A model generated the notes under the pieces. That model worked only from the letters and a program-made list of their open reading frames with translations. It made no database searches and had not been told where the DNA came from. Positions 19,801 through 28,417 of a stretch of DNA of 64,000 nt are shown here, piece after piece (the first letter of the stretch is position 1; the number at the start of each line of letters is the position of its first letter). Source of the DNA: Hirschia litorea (GTDB lineage: Bacteria > Pseudomonadota > Alphaproteobacteria > Caulobacterales > Hyphomonadaceae); the NCBI RefSeq assembly GCF_042665075.1, contig NZ_JBHTBR010000005.1, forward strand, positions 1,178,001 to 1,242,000, given 5' to 3'. A program made the position numbers and the translations under genes.

Positions 19801-21918
19801 AGATTGAATATCTACACCTTTCCAACGCTTCAGAACGACTTTTTGGTCGGCTGAAAGCAAGCGAGGCTGGCGGTTTGTTTTTTCAACTGGGCGGCCGTTT
19901 AAATTTAGGTCGATTTTGCTGCCAGCTGGAAGCTTAATACCAATGTTAAGGCTGCGTCCTGCTGGTGCGAAAGATGTGTCTGGATACACCCAAGCTGTGT
20001 CAGCGTTTTGTGTGTTCAACCATGCATCATCATATGCGAGGTATTCTTGAGCTGCGACAGTTTGTGACTGTGTTTCTTCTGTTGCAACAGTCTCTGTACG
20101 TTCAAGGTAGAAGTTTGCCTTCCAAATGCCGCCGCCAATAATGTCTATGAATTGAGACGCAGCATTGCCGGCATAACGTGTGTTCTCCTCACACTGGATA
20201 GGTGTGTAGCCAGCAGGTAGAGTGGCAGGGTCGATTTGAAGAATGTGTGTGCCTTTTTCAATTCCCTCAAAGTGGAATGCACCAGTCTCATCAGTGACCA
20301 CAAACTCACCTGTTTCCATATAGATGCGTACACCTTCAACACCCGGTGTTGTTTGGATGTCGCGTGTCCATTCATCATCCGTGTTACAGGCGTTTTCAGA
20401 TACACGGCCAATTACGGTAGACTCTGAACGCAATAAGTCTTCTTTGATGTTGATAACAGCTTCTGAAGTGTTCGAGATTTTGCGACCATAAGGATTGATA
20501 GCTGACGCGATGTTGATGGCTTCACCATTAGGTGCACCAGCGCCGATAGCAGCCACATAATTGATCTCTTTAGACTGACCAGCTTGGATATCTCCCGCAT
20601 CAAAAATAATGAGGTCTGCACTCGCTGTTACAGCATCTTCTGGAAGGCGCTCACCGCCCATTTGTGCAGAATTGTCCTGATAACGCACACCTCTAGGAAG
20701 TTCGTCTTTAATCAAAAGCGGCAATAGGTGTTCGCTGTCATTGCTTACCTTGATTGTGTAAGTGACGAAGTCACCAAGGGCAGCTTGCACATTGCCTGCT
20801 GTTTTCGTCACAGTGAGGCCACGTGTTGTGTCTAAAGGAACGTCAAAGTGTAGTGGTCCAGAAGCGTCAACAGTGAATGTGAGGCCGTAAGAACCATCAA
20901 TGATTTCAAATGGGCCATTGTTTAGCGCTTCAAAATCACTTGCACCAAAGCCTGATGGAAAGATGTAGCCTTGTGGCGGTGTGATTAAAAGGCGGTACTC
21001 ACCAGGATACACAAGTGGGAATAGGAATTGGCCATCTTCTAAGTCATATACCAAGCCAGACGCGTCTGTGACGACACTTCCTGTTAGAAGTGTTGATGGG
21101 TATGCAGACATTGCGTCGATACCGAAAACTTGGGTGGGCTGTAATGTATCAGCGTCTACAATCGTAACTTCAGCGCCATTGATAAGCTCACCAGTCAATG
21201 AATCAAATAGCAAGCCATAAGGGTCTACAAGTACTGAATCTTCAGATTGCTCTGTTGCATCGAAAGGATCAACATATTCAGCTTTGATGGATGTTGCATC
21301 AGGTGTACTTAGAACGGGGTCGTTTGTTGTGGAGTTTTCAGATGTAGACGGCACATACGCGTAGAAAATGCCGCTATCAGGTGTGTCTTCATACAAACGA
21401 ATAACGATGCTGTCGCCAGATTTTGTTGTAATGGTCGATGTAACTGTTTCGATGAGGTCTGGGTCACCATTTTGACCTTTGTCTACAACACGCACAATCA
21501 TCATTTCACCAGCAAAGAAAGATTCTGCTGGAATGATTGGGACGGGTTTATCTGATGATACCGGCATGCCCATTGACGCTGAATCGCGTGGAATAGGTTG
21601 GAAGCTGCCGCGCGTATTTGTTCCATCAAAGCTGTAATCACTTCCATTCAACGAAATGAACTCAGCGTCTGGAGCTGTGGGAGCTTGACGGAAAAACTCG
21701 ATAACTGACGGTGACGGGCGCGCGGTCACAGTGAAGGTCGCGTCGTTCGTTGGGAATGTGTAATTTCCACTTGAGTGGTCGTATGAAAGGCTCGCGCGAT
21801 TGACGACTTCTGTGCCAAGAGGCGTTGTTTGCGCCAATGCTGCGGATGCATTGAAGCCAAAGAAAGCGAATGCTGCAGCGATGTTTGTGATAGATTTTTT
21901 TGCCTTGATAAACATCAT
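16858..21918 (-). CDS. Giant DUF11/SdrD-B-like protein with C-terminal outer-membrane barrel
   Basis: About 1687 residues. Signal peptide MMFIKAKKSITNIAAAFAFF ending ALAQ; DUF11-type domains (GDFVTYTIKVSNDSEHLLPLLIKDE); a carboxypeptidase-regulatory/SdrD-B-like domain (GVEGVRIYMETGEFVVTDETG); an Ig-like stretch around GRTAPIIAIRLENSEKQPV; then roughly 750 residues of alternating strands with repeated aromatic-Gly patterns and a final segment GMFIKLRLKLDQND, consistent with a large outer-membrane barrel. The paired ATG codons at 21918/21915 are used; the longer open frame to 22095 overlaps the upstream gene and has no ribosome site. A hairpin terminator lies just upstream. It may be an outer-membrane anchor or export/display platform for the neighbouring secreted DUF11/GEVED proteins (inference). 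Exact family not recognised. Confidence 0.75.
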   Translation of the reverse strand: MMFIKAKKSITNIAAAFAFFGFNASAALAQTTPLGTEVVNRASLSYDHSSGNYTFPTNDATFTVTARPSPSVIEFFRQAPTAPDAEFISLNGSDYSFDGTNTRGSFQPIPRDSASMGMPVSSDKPVPIIPAESFFAGEMMIVRVVDKGQNGDPDLIETVTSTITTKSGDSIVIRLYEDTPDSGIFYAYVPSTSENSTTNDPVLSTPDATSIKAEYVDPFDATEQSEDSVLVDPYGLLFDSLTGELINGAEVTIVDADTLQPTQVFGIDAMSAYPSTLLTGSVVTDASGLVYDLEDGQFLFPLVYPGEYRLLITPPQGYIFPSGFGASDFEALNNGPFEIIDGSYGLTFTVDASGPLHFDVPLDTTRGLTVTKTAGNVQAALGDFVTYTIKVSNDSEHLLPLLIKDELPRGVRYQDNSAQMGGERLPEDAVTASADLIIFDAGDIQAGQSKEINYVAAIGAGAPNGEAINIASAINPYGRKISNTSEAVINIKEDLLRSESTVIGRVSENACNTDDEWTRDIQTTPGVEGVRIYMETGEFVVTDETGAFHFEGIEKGTHILQIDPATLPAGYTPIQCEENTRYAGNAASQFIDIIGGGIWKANFYLERTETVATEETQSQTVAAQEYLAYDDAWLNTQNADTAWVYPDTSFAPAGRSLNIGIKLPAGSKIDLNLNGRPVEKTNRQPRLLSADQKVVLKRWKGVDIQSGRNTIEAIITHKDGRVEKLNKEIWFVEQGERARLVDDQSILVADGRTAPIIAIRLENSEKQPVHAGRIIEVDVTAPYKLNTENRLSDIAPVDVGIVEARGISINREGIAMVELAPTLRTGKVRVRVPLTDDRYEEIEAYLRPEKRDWVVVGLAVGELAEVSSNDIFADTTDGQSKSGRIAFFAKGLVKGDWLLTLAVDTAKRRGRKDDELYDAIDPNAYYTLYGDRSESGHEAQSRYPLYVKLEKDTTKVLFGDFNTDIADSELGRYGRQLSGLKADYEGENFSLTGFAAETNQGFVKDEIPADGTSGPYQLSQTNLVRNSETIIIETRDRNRPDQILSSRSLQRYTDYELDVDTGEIIFRFPVNTTDASFNDNVIVVDYETFADADRNITYGGRAEVRGFDDKVEVGVNFISEDGASTTSKSASRLTSVDAKMDITEKTQLVAEFASSNNASAEEGQDDVESNAYLIELRHASDGVSAQAYIREEEAGFGLGQTGSNTNGIRRVGAQASIRISEKTNEETGNRLIRRVEGQAYRETNLGTDQNRTVSDIALIQNGHSFTAGVGLRSVKEHLTTGDRESLLATVNASKNFQKAGVTVLASHEQPISSDKDQVSTSPERTILGLDKAFGERVTLNLRHEITNGADASGNNTLVGVTVQPWTGGQVVTGLDRITKDASSRLAATVGLDQSFRISENWSASLGLMNRSRIDGGDNPVDPLADDAISPIAEGTRSALTEDDSYTSGYVGLGYRNEGTAASGRFEYRDTISSTRTAFILGAAREMTETISYAASARLQSDEQANGTTDKLIARLGFVRRPEDESISIFNRLDFQMERADLNGESWKVVNNLGINMAPTERSQLAAFHGIKYSEANLLGQQYSGWTNLIGAEYRYDVTRYVDLGLRGSVLTSTATSTTEYQFGPSVGLSPTKNIWISAGYNFTGFKDNDFDAALDSRNGMFIKLRLKLDQNDLDGLLAWVSPKEGK

Positions 21919-21970
21919 AAATTCTTTCGCAGCTTCCGCCAATTGAAATGGCTTGTTGTGATTATTGTGA

Positions 21971-22018
21971 AAAAAGCGAAGAGGTCGTCTCTGGTTGGGG
22001 GGGACAAAACGACCTCTT
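21971..22018 (-). terminator. Intra-operon hairpin terminator/attenuator
   Basis: Perfect 10-bp arms AAGAGGTCGT (21979-21988) and ACGACCTCTT (22009-22018), 20-base loop, then TTTTTT on the minus strand. It lies between the first surface gene and the giant barrel gene, so it should reduce expression of the three distal genes relative to the first. Confidence 0.75.
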
Positions 22019-22033
22019 CTGATCCGAGCCTCG

Positions 22034-23287
22034 TTACCTAACGAGTGCTCGAATGTAGAGTTGAGCGACAGTGTCTGTTGCTCCAACTTGTGCATCCAAT
22101 GATGTGGCGATCAGAGAGACAGTACAGTCTTCAGCTGCTGCGCCATCACAATCGGTTGTGCCATCGGCTTTTTTGTAAGTGAGTGTGCCTGGTGTGCTAA
22201 ACCCGTTGGTTGTAGCTGACACGAAAGCTATATCGGATGGTAGCAAGTCGACGATGTCTAGGTTTTCTGCATCCGAACCTGCTACTTCACCTGTGTTACG
22301 CACTTCGATTGTGTAGAGCACACATGCGCCAGGTGTTGGGTATTCAGTGGTTGGCTCAGAGCTTGGAATAGCAAGTGCATTACAGCCAGAAACATCTGAG
22401 TCTGTTTCTAAAACCCATACACGCTTTTCGGCAACCAAGTCTGGAGATGTTACGACATAGCTGGAAGGTGCGGACATAAGACCGTCTTCATTTGCTTCTT
22501 CTGAAGAGCCTGAACCATCGGCAAATACGTTCTCAGCAACACCATCAATAGTGTTAGCTGAATCGCCATCTTTGGCTGAAACACCACCAACACTTGGGGC
22601 GCTTCCTTCAAATACCCATTGGCTAGGGTTACGTGTTTCCGCGACAAGAACGAGGTTGTCTACGCTTTGCTCGCCAAGTTCAGACGGGATGTCGCCTGAG
22701 ATTTTCACTGTAAATGGCAAGTCAGCTGGAATGTCACAAGTATAACTCGCGCTTCCTGCGGCTGTTCCAACGACAGTCGCTGTTAGGGCAGCGTCAACAA
22801 CTTCGCCCTCACAAGCATCAGATGTGTCGCCATCGCCATTTAGGTCATATGCTGCACGAGAATAAGTGAGTTGAAGGTCTGTAGCGTCAAAATCATCGCC
22901 TGCAACATCAGCAACGCTAAATGAATATGATTGATAATCATTTCCAAGGTTGGTGACTGAGAATTCAAGTACACGGTCTTGTGCATTGGAAGGCACAATA
23001 AGATTGGAGTTATTAGCTGTTACACTTAGGTCGATCATACGGTCGACGGTAAAGTTGGTTGGGCCAGCAGGGTTGATGACAGGGCTAGGGTCACCAGCTT
23101 CAGCAGTGTAGTTGGGGTCGTTAGTAATTGTACCCTGATCTACATTGCTAACTTGGTAATCCAATGTGAAAGTGTTTTCGACAGATTTACCAGCATCAGT
23201 TCCTACCGCATGTGCCGAACCTGCCATGAGGATGGTTGAGCATAAGAGAGGTAGAGCTGACTTGGGTGTCTTATATAAAATACGCAT
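22034..23287 (-). CDS. Secreted DUF11-like surface protein
   Basis: A 417-residue exported protein. Signal peptide to GSAHA (about residue 28), acidic composition, two or more beta-domains, the last of DUF11 type (GACVLYTIEVRNTGEVAGSD...VDLLPSDIAFVS). A DLNGDGDTSDACEGE segment may bind calcium. It has paired cysteines in at least two places. The ATG at 23287 is preferred to 23293 because GGAG is then 7 bases away instead of one. First gene of the minus-strand surface operon and followed by a strong terminator, so probably its most abundant product; perhaps the major subunit of a surface layer or filament (inference). Confidence 0.75.
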   Translation of the reverse strand: MRILYKTPKSALPLLCSTILMAGSAHAVGTDAGKSVENTFTLDYQVSNVDQGTITNDPNYTAEAGDPSPVINPAGPTNFTVDRMIDLSVTANNSNLIVPSNAQDRVLEFSVTNLGNDYQSYSFSVADVAGDDFDATDLQLTYSRAAYDLNGDGDTSDACEGEVVDAALTATVVGTAAGSASYTCDIPADLPFTVKISGDIPSELGEQSVDNLVLVAETRNPSQWVFEGSAPSVGGVSAKDGDSANTIDGVAENVFADGSGSSEEANEDGLMSAPSSYVVTSPDLVAEKRVWVLETDSDVSGCNALAIPSSEPTTEYPTPGACVLYTIEVRNTGEVAGSDAENLDIVDLLPSDIAFVSATTNGFSTPGTLTYKKADGTTDCDGAAAEDCTVSLIATSLDAQVGATDTVAQLYIRALVR

Positions 23288-23639
23288 GTCCATTCTCCGC
23301 GAGTTGTGATTTTATTTATTCAACTACCCTGAGTATTGGGGTTGGCGGTTTCTGGGTTCTGAATTGGAATCCTTGACTTTTCTCATTTAGATTTAGGATA
23401 AAGGATGGGTGCAGCGTAAGGTTGAGAAATAAATTGTTATAAAACAGTACTGTATTTTCAAGTTTGCTGTTGTTATGGTTAAAATCAGCAATATGGAAAC
23501 GTGAACGTATGGGGAACATGCATACTAAGGTATGAGCTATGTTTACGCATTTAAGTGGAAATTAAGACCGTTAGCGCAGGCTATACTCAAAAATGCATGT
23601 CTTTAAATAAGTGCCCTGTAGTTGTGTGAAGGTAAATAA
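23288..23639. promoter_or_regulatory. Divergent control region, surface operon / two-component system
   Basis: This 352-base region is AT-rich with no gene. It holds a palindrome ACAGTACTGT (23444-23453) and an inverted repeat CATAC-TAAG-GTATG (23521-23534). Either could be a binding site for the adjacent LuxR/NarL-type regulator acting on both directions; no consensus proves this. Confidence 0.35.
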
Positions 23640-24269
23640 ATGTTTGACCGCTATTTGATTATTGATGATCACCCTTTGTATTGTGATGCTTTAAGGTTGG
23701 CGCTTGAAGGCATAAATCCCAAAGCACAGGTCAACGCTGTGACAACTGCAACAGACGCCCATGTTTACCTAGATAAGGGCGGTCTCCCTGAGATGGTTAT
23801 ATTGGATTTAATGTTACCAGATACGGATGGGTTGAATGGGTTTCTGGCGTTAAAGAAGCGATTACCTGATGAAACCAAAATGGTTGTTATATCAGGTCGA
23901 GAAGAGCCTAGCATTGTACGTGCGCTGCAATCGGCGGGTGCAGATGCATTTATCGGTAAATCTTTGGCGATGGATGAAATGATCCGTAAATTGCGAAGAG
24001 TTATGTGGGGGGAAGTTATATTTCCCAATTTCGACCATGCAGATGCAGAAACTCAAAGACAATCGAAATTGATTGACGGTTTGTCACCGGCTCAAGTGAG
24101 GATATTAGCTGCGCTTGCTGATGGGCGGTTAAATAAACAAATCGCGTATGATTTAGAACTTGCAGAAGCAACAGTGAAAAGTCATCTCACCGCTATTTAT
24201 AAAAAACTCGGTGTATCAAATCGTACACAAGCAATATTGGTTGCCCGTCAGATTATGCCTAAAGAGTAG
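23640..24269 (+). CDS. LuxR/NarL-type response regulator
   Basis: A 209-residue two-component regulator. N-terminal receiver with acidic pair D9/D10, phospho-acceptor D56 in VILDLMLPD, and the conserved T/S and K (ISGRE.., IGKSL). The C-terminal LuxR helix-turn-helix (about 145-205) shows LNKQIAYDLELAEATVKSHL and LGVSNRTQAI. It probably acts as a DNA-binding dimer after phosphorylation. The kinase gene follows 53 bases later. It is divergent from the DUF11/GEVED surface operon, so that operon is a plausible target. The targets are not shown by the sequence. Confidence 0.92.
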   Translation: MFDRYLIIDDHPLYCDALRLALEGINPKAQVNAVTTATDAHVYLDKGGLPEMVILDLMLPDTDGLNGFLALKKRLPDETKMVVISGREEPSIVRALQSAGADAFIGKSLAMDEMIRKLRRVMWGEVIFPNFDHADAETQRQSKLIDGLSPAQVRILAALADGRLNKQIAYDLELAEATVKSHLTAIYKKLGVSNRTQAILVARQIMPKE

Positions 24270-24322
24270 CAAAAAGTTGAAGCTTACTTGAAGGGCGAAA
24301 TGAAGTTAAGGAATGCCGCAAA

Positions 24323-27067
24323 TTGACTGATCCCAATGACATGTCTGCTGAAACCTCTCGGTTAGAAGAATTATCTGCTTTCAATTTGCTCGACACACCG
24401 CCGGAACCGTTCTTTGACAAAATAACGCGTTCTGCTGCCGCCATATGTGACGTTCCTATCTCTCTTATTTCTCTCGTCGATCGTGATCGCCAATGGTTTA
24501 AGTCTACTGTTGGATTGAATGCGGGGGAGACGCCACGTGATGTTGCGTTTTGTTCGCATGCAATTGAAGGAAAGACACACTTTCTAGTAGAGGATGCAAC
24601 AAAAGATCCCCGATTTAATGAAAACCCACTTGTAACAGGTGAGCTTGGAATTCGATCCTATGCTGGTATGCCTTTGATTACGAGAAAAGGGCATGCAATC
24701 GGGACATTGTGTGTCATTCATACAAAGCCGGTACGATTTACAAAGTCTCAATTGGATCAATTGAAGGTTTTGGCTGAGATCCTTGTTGAGCATATGGAAG
24801 AGCGCCGACGCTGGTTTCAATTACAGAGTGCTGGTGCGCGACTGGTCAATTTTATTACGCAATCACCTAGTGCTATGGCGCTCCTCGATAAAGAGATGCG
24901 GTATCTTGCGCTTAGCCCGCGTTGGGCGGCTGATTATGGCCTGAATGCTTATGAAGTTATCGGAAAATCACATTATGATGCGCTACCTGAAGTTAGTGAG
25001 CAGGAAAAAGAGGTCAATAATAGATGTTTGAATGGGGCTATTGAGCGCCAACGTAATTATAAATTTATGCGCGCAGATGGACGTGCACAATATCTCAATT
25101 TTGAAATTCGGCCTTGGTATGATGATGACCAAAAAGTTGGTGGTATTGTTATTTATACGGAGGATGTAACGCGCGAACAGGAAATGATTAGTTCGCTGAA
25201 AGCCTCCGAAGTGCGTTTGCGGCAATCGCTTTTACTGTCAGGTTCTGCTGCTTGGGAGGTCGATGTTCAGCGTCAGACTATCCACTATTCTGCAAATTTG
25301 GCTGACTTTTTGGGCCGTCCTCCTCAGGGGGAAGAGGTGCTTAGTGATATCTGGCGGTTCATTTATAAAGATGATGTGCAGGCTGTAAAAAAGGCGTGGA
25401 ACTTACATAGGGCTGGTGGACCTCCGGTAAATCTCGATCATCGTTTCCTTCATGCTGAAGGGCATCCGGTATGGGTGAGAAGTACGGTAGAAATTCAAAG
25501 AGATGAGCAAGGGACTCCTATACGTATCATCGGCATGTCGCATGATATTTCTGAAAGTAAGGGTATCGAAATAGCGTTGGAGAAAGCCTATCAAGTGGCG
25601 CAGGCGGCCGATGATGCAAAGACAACGTTTTTGGCGACAATCAGTCATGAGATTAAAACACCAATTCATAATATTGGTGGGTTCGCTGAAATTCTAAAGG
25701 AAAGTAAAAACCTTTCTTCTACTGAGCGTCACCATGTCGATCTAATATTTAGATCATGTGAAATGCTTGAATCCTTGGTCGGTGATGTTTTGGATGTCAC
25801 GACAATGCAAGCCAAGGGTATGACTTTGAGACCCGCTATTGTTGATGTAGGGCAGTTAGCAAAAGACCTAGAAAATTTATTTGCAAGCAAGGCCAATGAG
25901 AAAGACCTAGATTTTACTGTCAATATTGCAGGTGGACTTGCCGGAAACCATATTGTTGACCGAACAAGACTACAGCAAGTTTTGTCTAACCTTGTTGGGA
26001 ATGCGCTAAAATTTACAGATTGTGGGAGTGTACGTCTGTCTGTTGATACGCTGGTCAATGATGAAGCGCGGCAAACACTTCGGTTTAAGGTTGAGGATAC
26101 AGGGGAAGGTATTCCCTCCAATCAGTTACAGCATATTTTCAAAGAGTTTCACCAGGTTGAACGTGAAAGCACAACGCTCGCTGCGGGTGTGGGGTTAGGT
26201 CTGTCTGTCTGTCGCGGCCTTGTGGAATTGATGGGCGGGCAATTGCAAGTCACATCCTCTGAAACAGAAGGTACGACATTTTGGTTTGACCTTGATTTGG
26301 AGATTGTTCAGACAGCCCAACAGTCTGAAGAAGTTAAGGTGGAGCCTTCAAAGGATAAAGCTGCTAGCTTCTCAGGGCGGCGCGTATTACTCGTTGATGA
26401 TCTGGAGCTGAACCATGAGCTGATACGCACAATTCTCTCTCCCTTGGGATGTGTGATCGATTCCGCTTTTGATGGTCCCTCTGCAATCCGAGCAAGCCAG
26501 AACGCTAATTATGATATCATCCTCATGGATATCCGCATGCAGGGTATGGATGGTATTGCAGCGACAAAAGCGATCCGGGACTTGGGAGGAAATCTTGCTG
26601 ATGTTCCAATTATCGCGCTGACAGCAAATGTCATTTCTTCGCAGATCGACACCTATTTTGATGCGGGGATGAATGATGTTGTTGAAAAATCTGCTTCCAG
26701 AAAAGGCTTACTGAAAACGATTATTCGATGGCTTCCCAATGCCTCAGAGCAGACTATTCCCGAGACGGACTCCGTTGAAAAAGATAAAGATCTTCTCGAT
26801 GGTTTTTATTACCAGCTTCATGCCTTCGTTCAGGATTTGACCATAAAGCCTAAGGTCGAAGACCAAATGTATTTATTGTCGGTTCAGACGGCATGCCATC
26901 AAATGTCAGGCATATCAGGGGCGCTGGGTTTTGCTGATCTAGCCGCATTAACAGGCGATCTTGATAAGAAAATTTCCGAAGATGGTGAGTTGAGTCAGAC
27001 CATGGTTGAGGCATGCGTGAAAGCCTCCAAGGAAATACTGGAACGGAGTAAAATAGGCGTAAAATAG
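24323..27067 (+). CDS. Cytoplasmic hybrid histidine kinase (GAF-PAS-PAS-HisKA-HATPase-REC-HPt-like)
   Basis: A 914-residue sensor kinase without signal peptide or membrane segments, so it probably senses an internal signal. Order: GAF (about 20-165, AICDVPISLISLVDRDRQWF), two PAS domains (about 170-290 and 295-410), HisKA with phospho-His H442 in ISHEIKTPIHN, HATPase with NLVGNALKF and GLGLSVCRGL boxes, receiver with D736 in ILMDIRMQGMDG, and a C-terminal HPt-like stretch with H859 in CHQMSGISGALG, where the usual Lys after the His motif is Ser. TTG start, with AAGG upstream at long spacing; the ATG at 24341 lacks a ribosome site. Likely phosphorelay partner of the preceding response regulator. 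Confidence 0.9.
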   Translation: MTDPNDMSAETSRLEELSAFNLLDTPPEPFFDKITRSAAAICDVPISLISLVDRDRQWFKSTVGLNAGETPRDVAFCSHAIEGKTHFLVEDATKDPRFNENPLVTGELGIRSYAGMPLITRKGHAIGTLCVIHTKPVRFTKSQLDQLKVLAEILVEHMEERRRWFQLQSAGARLVNFITQSPSAMALLDKEMRYLALSPRWAADYGLNAYEVIGKSHYDALPEVSEQEKEVNNRCLNGAIERQRNYKFMRADGRAQYLNFEIRPWYDDDQKVGGIVIYTEDVTREQEMISSLKASEVRLRQSLLLSGSAAWEVDVQRQTIHYSANLADFLGRPPQGEEVLSDIWRFIYKDDVQAVKKAWNLHRAGGPPVNLDHRFLHAEGHPVWVRSTVEIQRDEQGTPIRIIGMSHDISESKGIEIALEKAYQVAQAADDAKTTFLATISHEIKTPIHNIGGFAEILKESKNLSSTERHHVDLIFRSCEMLESLVGDVLDVTTMQAKGMTLRPAIVDVGQLAKDLENLFASKANEKDLDFTVNIAGGLAGNHIVDRTRLQQVLSNLVGNALKFTDCGSVRLSVDTLVNDEARQTLRFKVEDTGEGIPSNQLQHIFKEFHQVERESTTLAAGVGLGLSVCRGLVELMGGQLQVTSSETEGTTFWFDLDLEIVQTAQQSEEVKVEPSKDKAASFSGRRVLLVDDLELNHELIRTILSPLGCVIDSAFDGPSAIRASQNANYDIILMDIRMQGMDGIAATKAIRDLGGNLADVPIIALTANVISSQIDTYFDAGMNDVVEKSASRKGLLKTIIRWLPNASEQTIPETDSVEKDKDLLDGFYYQLHAFVQDLTIKPKVEDQMYLLSVQTACHQMSGISGALGFADLAALTGDLDKKISEDGELSQTMVEACVKASKEILERSKIGVK

Positions 27068-27171
27068 AGTAAATCCAAAGTATTGATTTAAGTATATGGC
27101 ATGATGATTGCTTAGCTTAACTGCGCCTTCACAGTAGGTAGGCAGTAGAGCTAAAGAATTGAGATCGCCGA

Positions 27172-28398
27172 ATGGCTGAGTCGATACGAGATGCGAGCGT
27201 AACTGTTGTTATCCCAACCTTTAACAGGTCGGCCCTGTTGAGGGAGTGTCTGGATGCTGTTTTCACTCAATCAGTATTGCCTCAAGAGGTCATCGTCATG
27301 GACGATGGTTCACGCGATGACACGCAACAAATTGTCCAAACCTACACGCAAGATATCCAGCTCATACATCATGAGAATAAAGGAAAGGCTGCATCCTTAA
27401 ATGTCGCTATACAAGCGGCAACCCATCCGTGGGTTTGGATTGTGGATGATGATGATTTAGTGGTCTCAACAGCGCTTGAACGACTAAAAAATACACTCGC
27501 TGACAATGGCGATATTGATTTTGTGTATAGCCAGCATGACCGTTTCCGGACTTTGGACAATGGCGGTATAGAATATTTTGACACGGGGTATTGGGTTGAG
27601 TGTGAAGATGTTGATTTCCATCTGGCGACGATGGAGGACTTTTTTGCACATCAGCCCGGAATGCTCGTCTCCAGAGATGCATATATAAAACTTGGCCTGT
27701 TCGACGAGGGGTTAAAGCGCTCTCAGGATTATGACATGCTTGTGCGTCTTGCATGCGGCTTCAAGGGGGCTTTGTGCAAAGGTATTTCCTTTCATCAGCG
27801 CTTGCATGATGGAGATAGAGGGGCAGACAGCGACAGGTTTGAAGTTGCTCAAAGAGAAGCGCGCTGGATCGAGGCGGATAAAGAGATTTTCCGTCGATTG
27901 AGACATCAGCTTCCAGTTTCAGACTATTTGCCGCGAAACATCAGCCGATACACATGGAATATGGCGCGTCAGGCATTGCTTCAGCGCGCCTGTATTATGG
28001 GACGCAAAAAGCTTTGGAATGAAGCATTTTTAGATATCACCCGCGTCTCTCAAATGACGCAATTAGGTCAGCTCACCGCGACTGAAAAAGCAATTTTGAA
28101 ACGTCTTACTGGCTCAAAATATGGATGTGAAGACATATTGAGATCCTCAGATGTCATTTCAGGATTTACTGAAATCGGAGAGGCTTCCCCTCTGGGTAGT
28201 TCGATAATTTACAATATTGCCAATGGGATGAAGTGGCGGATTAAGCAAGCAGGTTTGAAGTTTGATCTCGCCTTAGCAATCCGCCTCATGCGTATTTATT
28301 TGCGACTAATCTGGGCTGCCTTTAGGGGAGCAATGCAGAGCCCTCATTTACAGCCGTCTCGCCCAAATATGGTCTTTGTAAAACCTTCAGATAAGTAA
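27172..28398 (+). CDS. Glycosyltransferase family 2
   Basis: A 408-residue GT-A enzyme. The N-terminal fold shows VVIPTFNRSALLRECLDAV and the nucleotide-sugar DD motif MDDGSRDD, followed by the metal-binding WIVDDDDLV near residue 98. The segment after residue 170 (LFDEGLKRSQDYDMLVRLA) is the usual acceptor/catalytic part. The C-terminal 130 residues are helical and not recognised. No membrane segment. First of four consecutive same-strand genes (gaps 19, 5 and -1 bases) that look like a surface-glycan operon with a flippase. Sugar and acceptor unknown. Confidence 0.88.
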   Translation: MAESIRDASVTVVIPTFNRSALLRECLDAVFTQSVLPQEVIVMDDGSRDDTQQIVQTYTQDIQLIHHENKGKAASLNVAIQAATHPWVWIVDDDDLVVSTALERLKNTLADNGDIDFVYSQHDRFRTLDNGGIEYFDTGYWVECEDVDFHLATMEDFFAHQPGMLVSRDAYIKLGLFDEGLKRSQDYDMLVRLACGFKGALCKGISFHQRLHDGDRGADSDRFEVAQREARWIEADKEIFRRLRHQLPVSDYLPRNISRYTWNMARQALLQRACIMGRKKLWNEAFLDITRVSQMTQLGQLTATEKAILKRLTGSKYGCEDILRSSDVISGFTEIGEASPLGSSIIYNIANGMKWRIKQAGLKFDLALAIRLMRIYLRLIWAAFRGAMQSPHLQPSRPNMVFVKPSDK

Positions 28399-28417
28399 CA
28401 AGGAGCGGATGTAGAAT

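Noticed and set aside
27165..27190. tRNA-like string GCCGAATGGCTGAG at the GT2 gene start
   Set aside because: Only the D-arm-like part is present; no acceptor, anticodon or T arm follows, and the sequence encodes the GT2 start.
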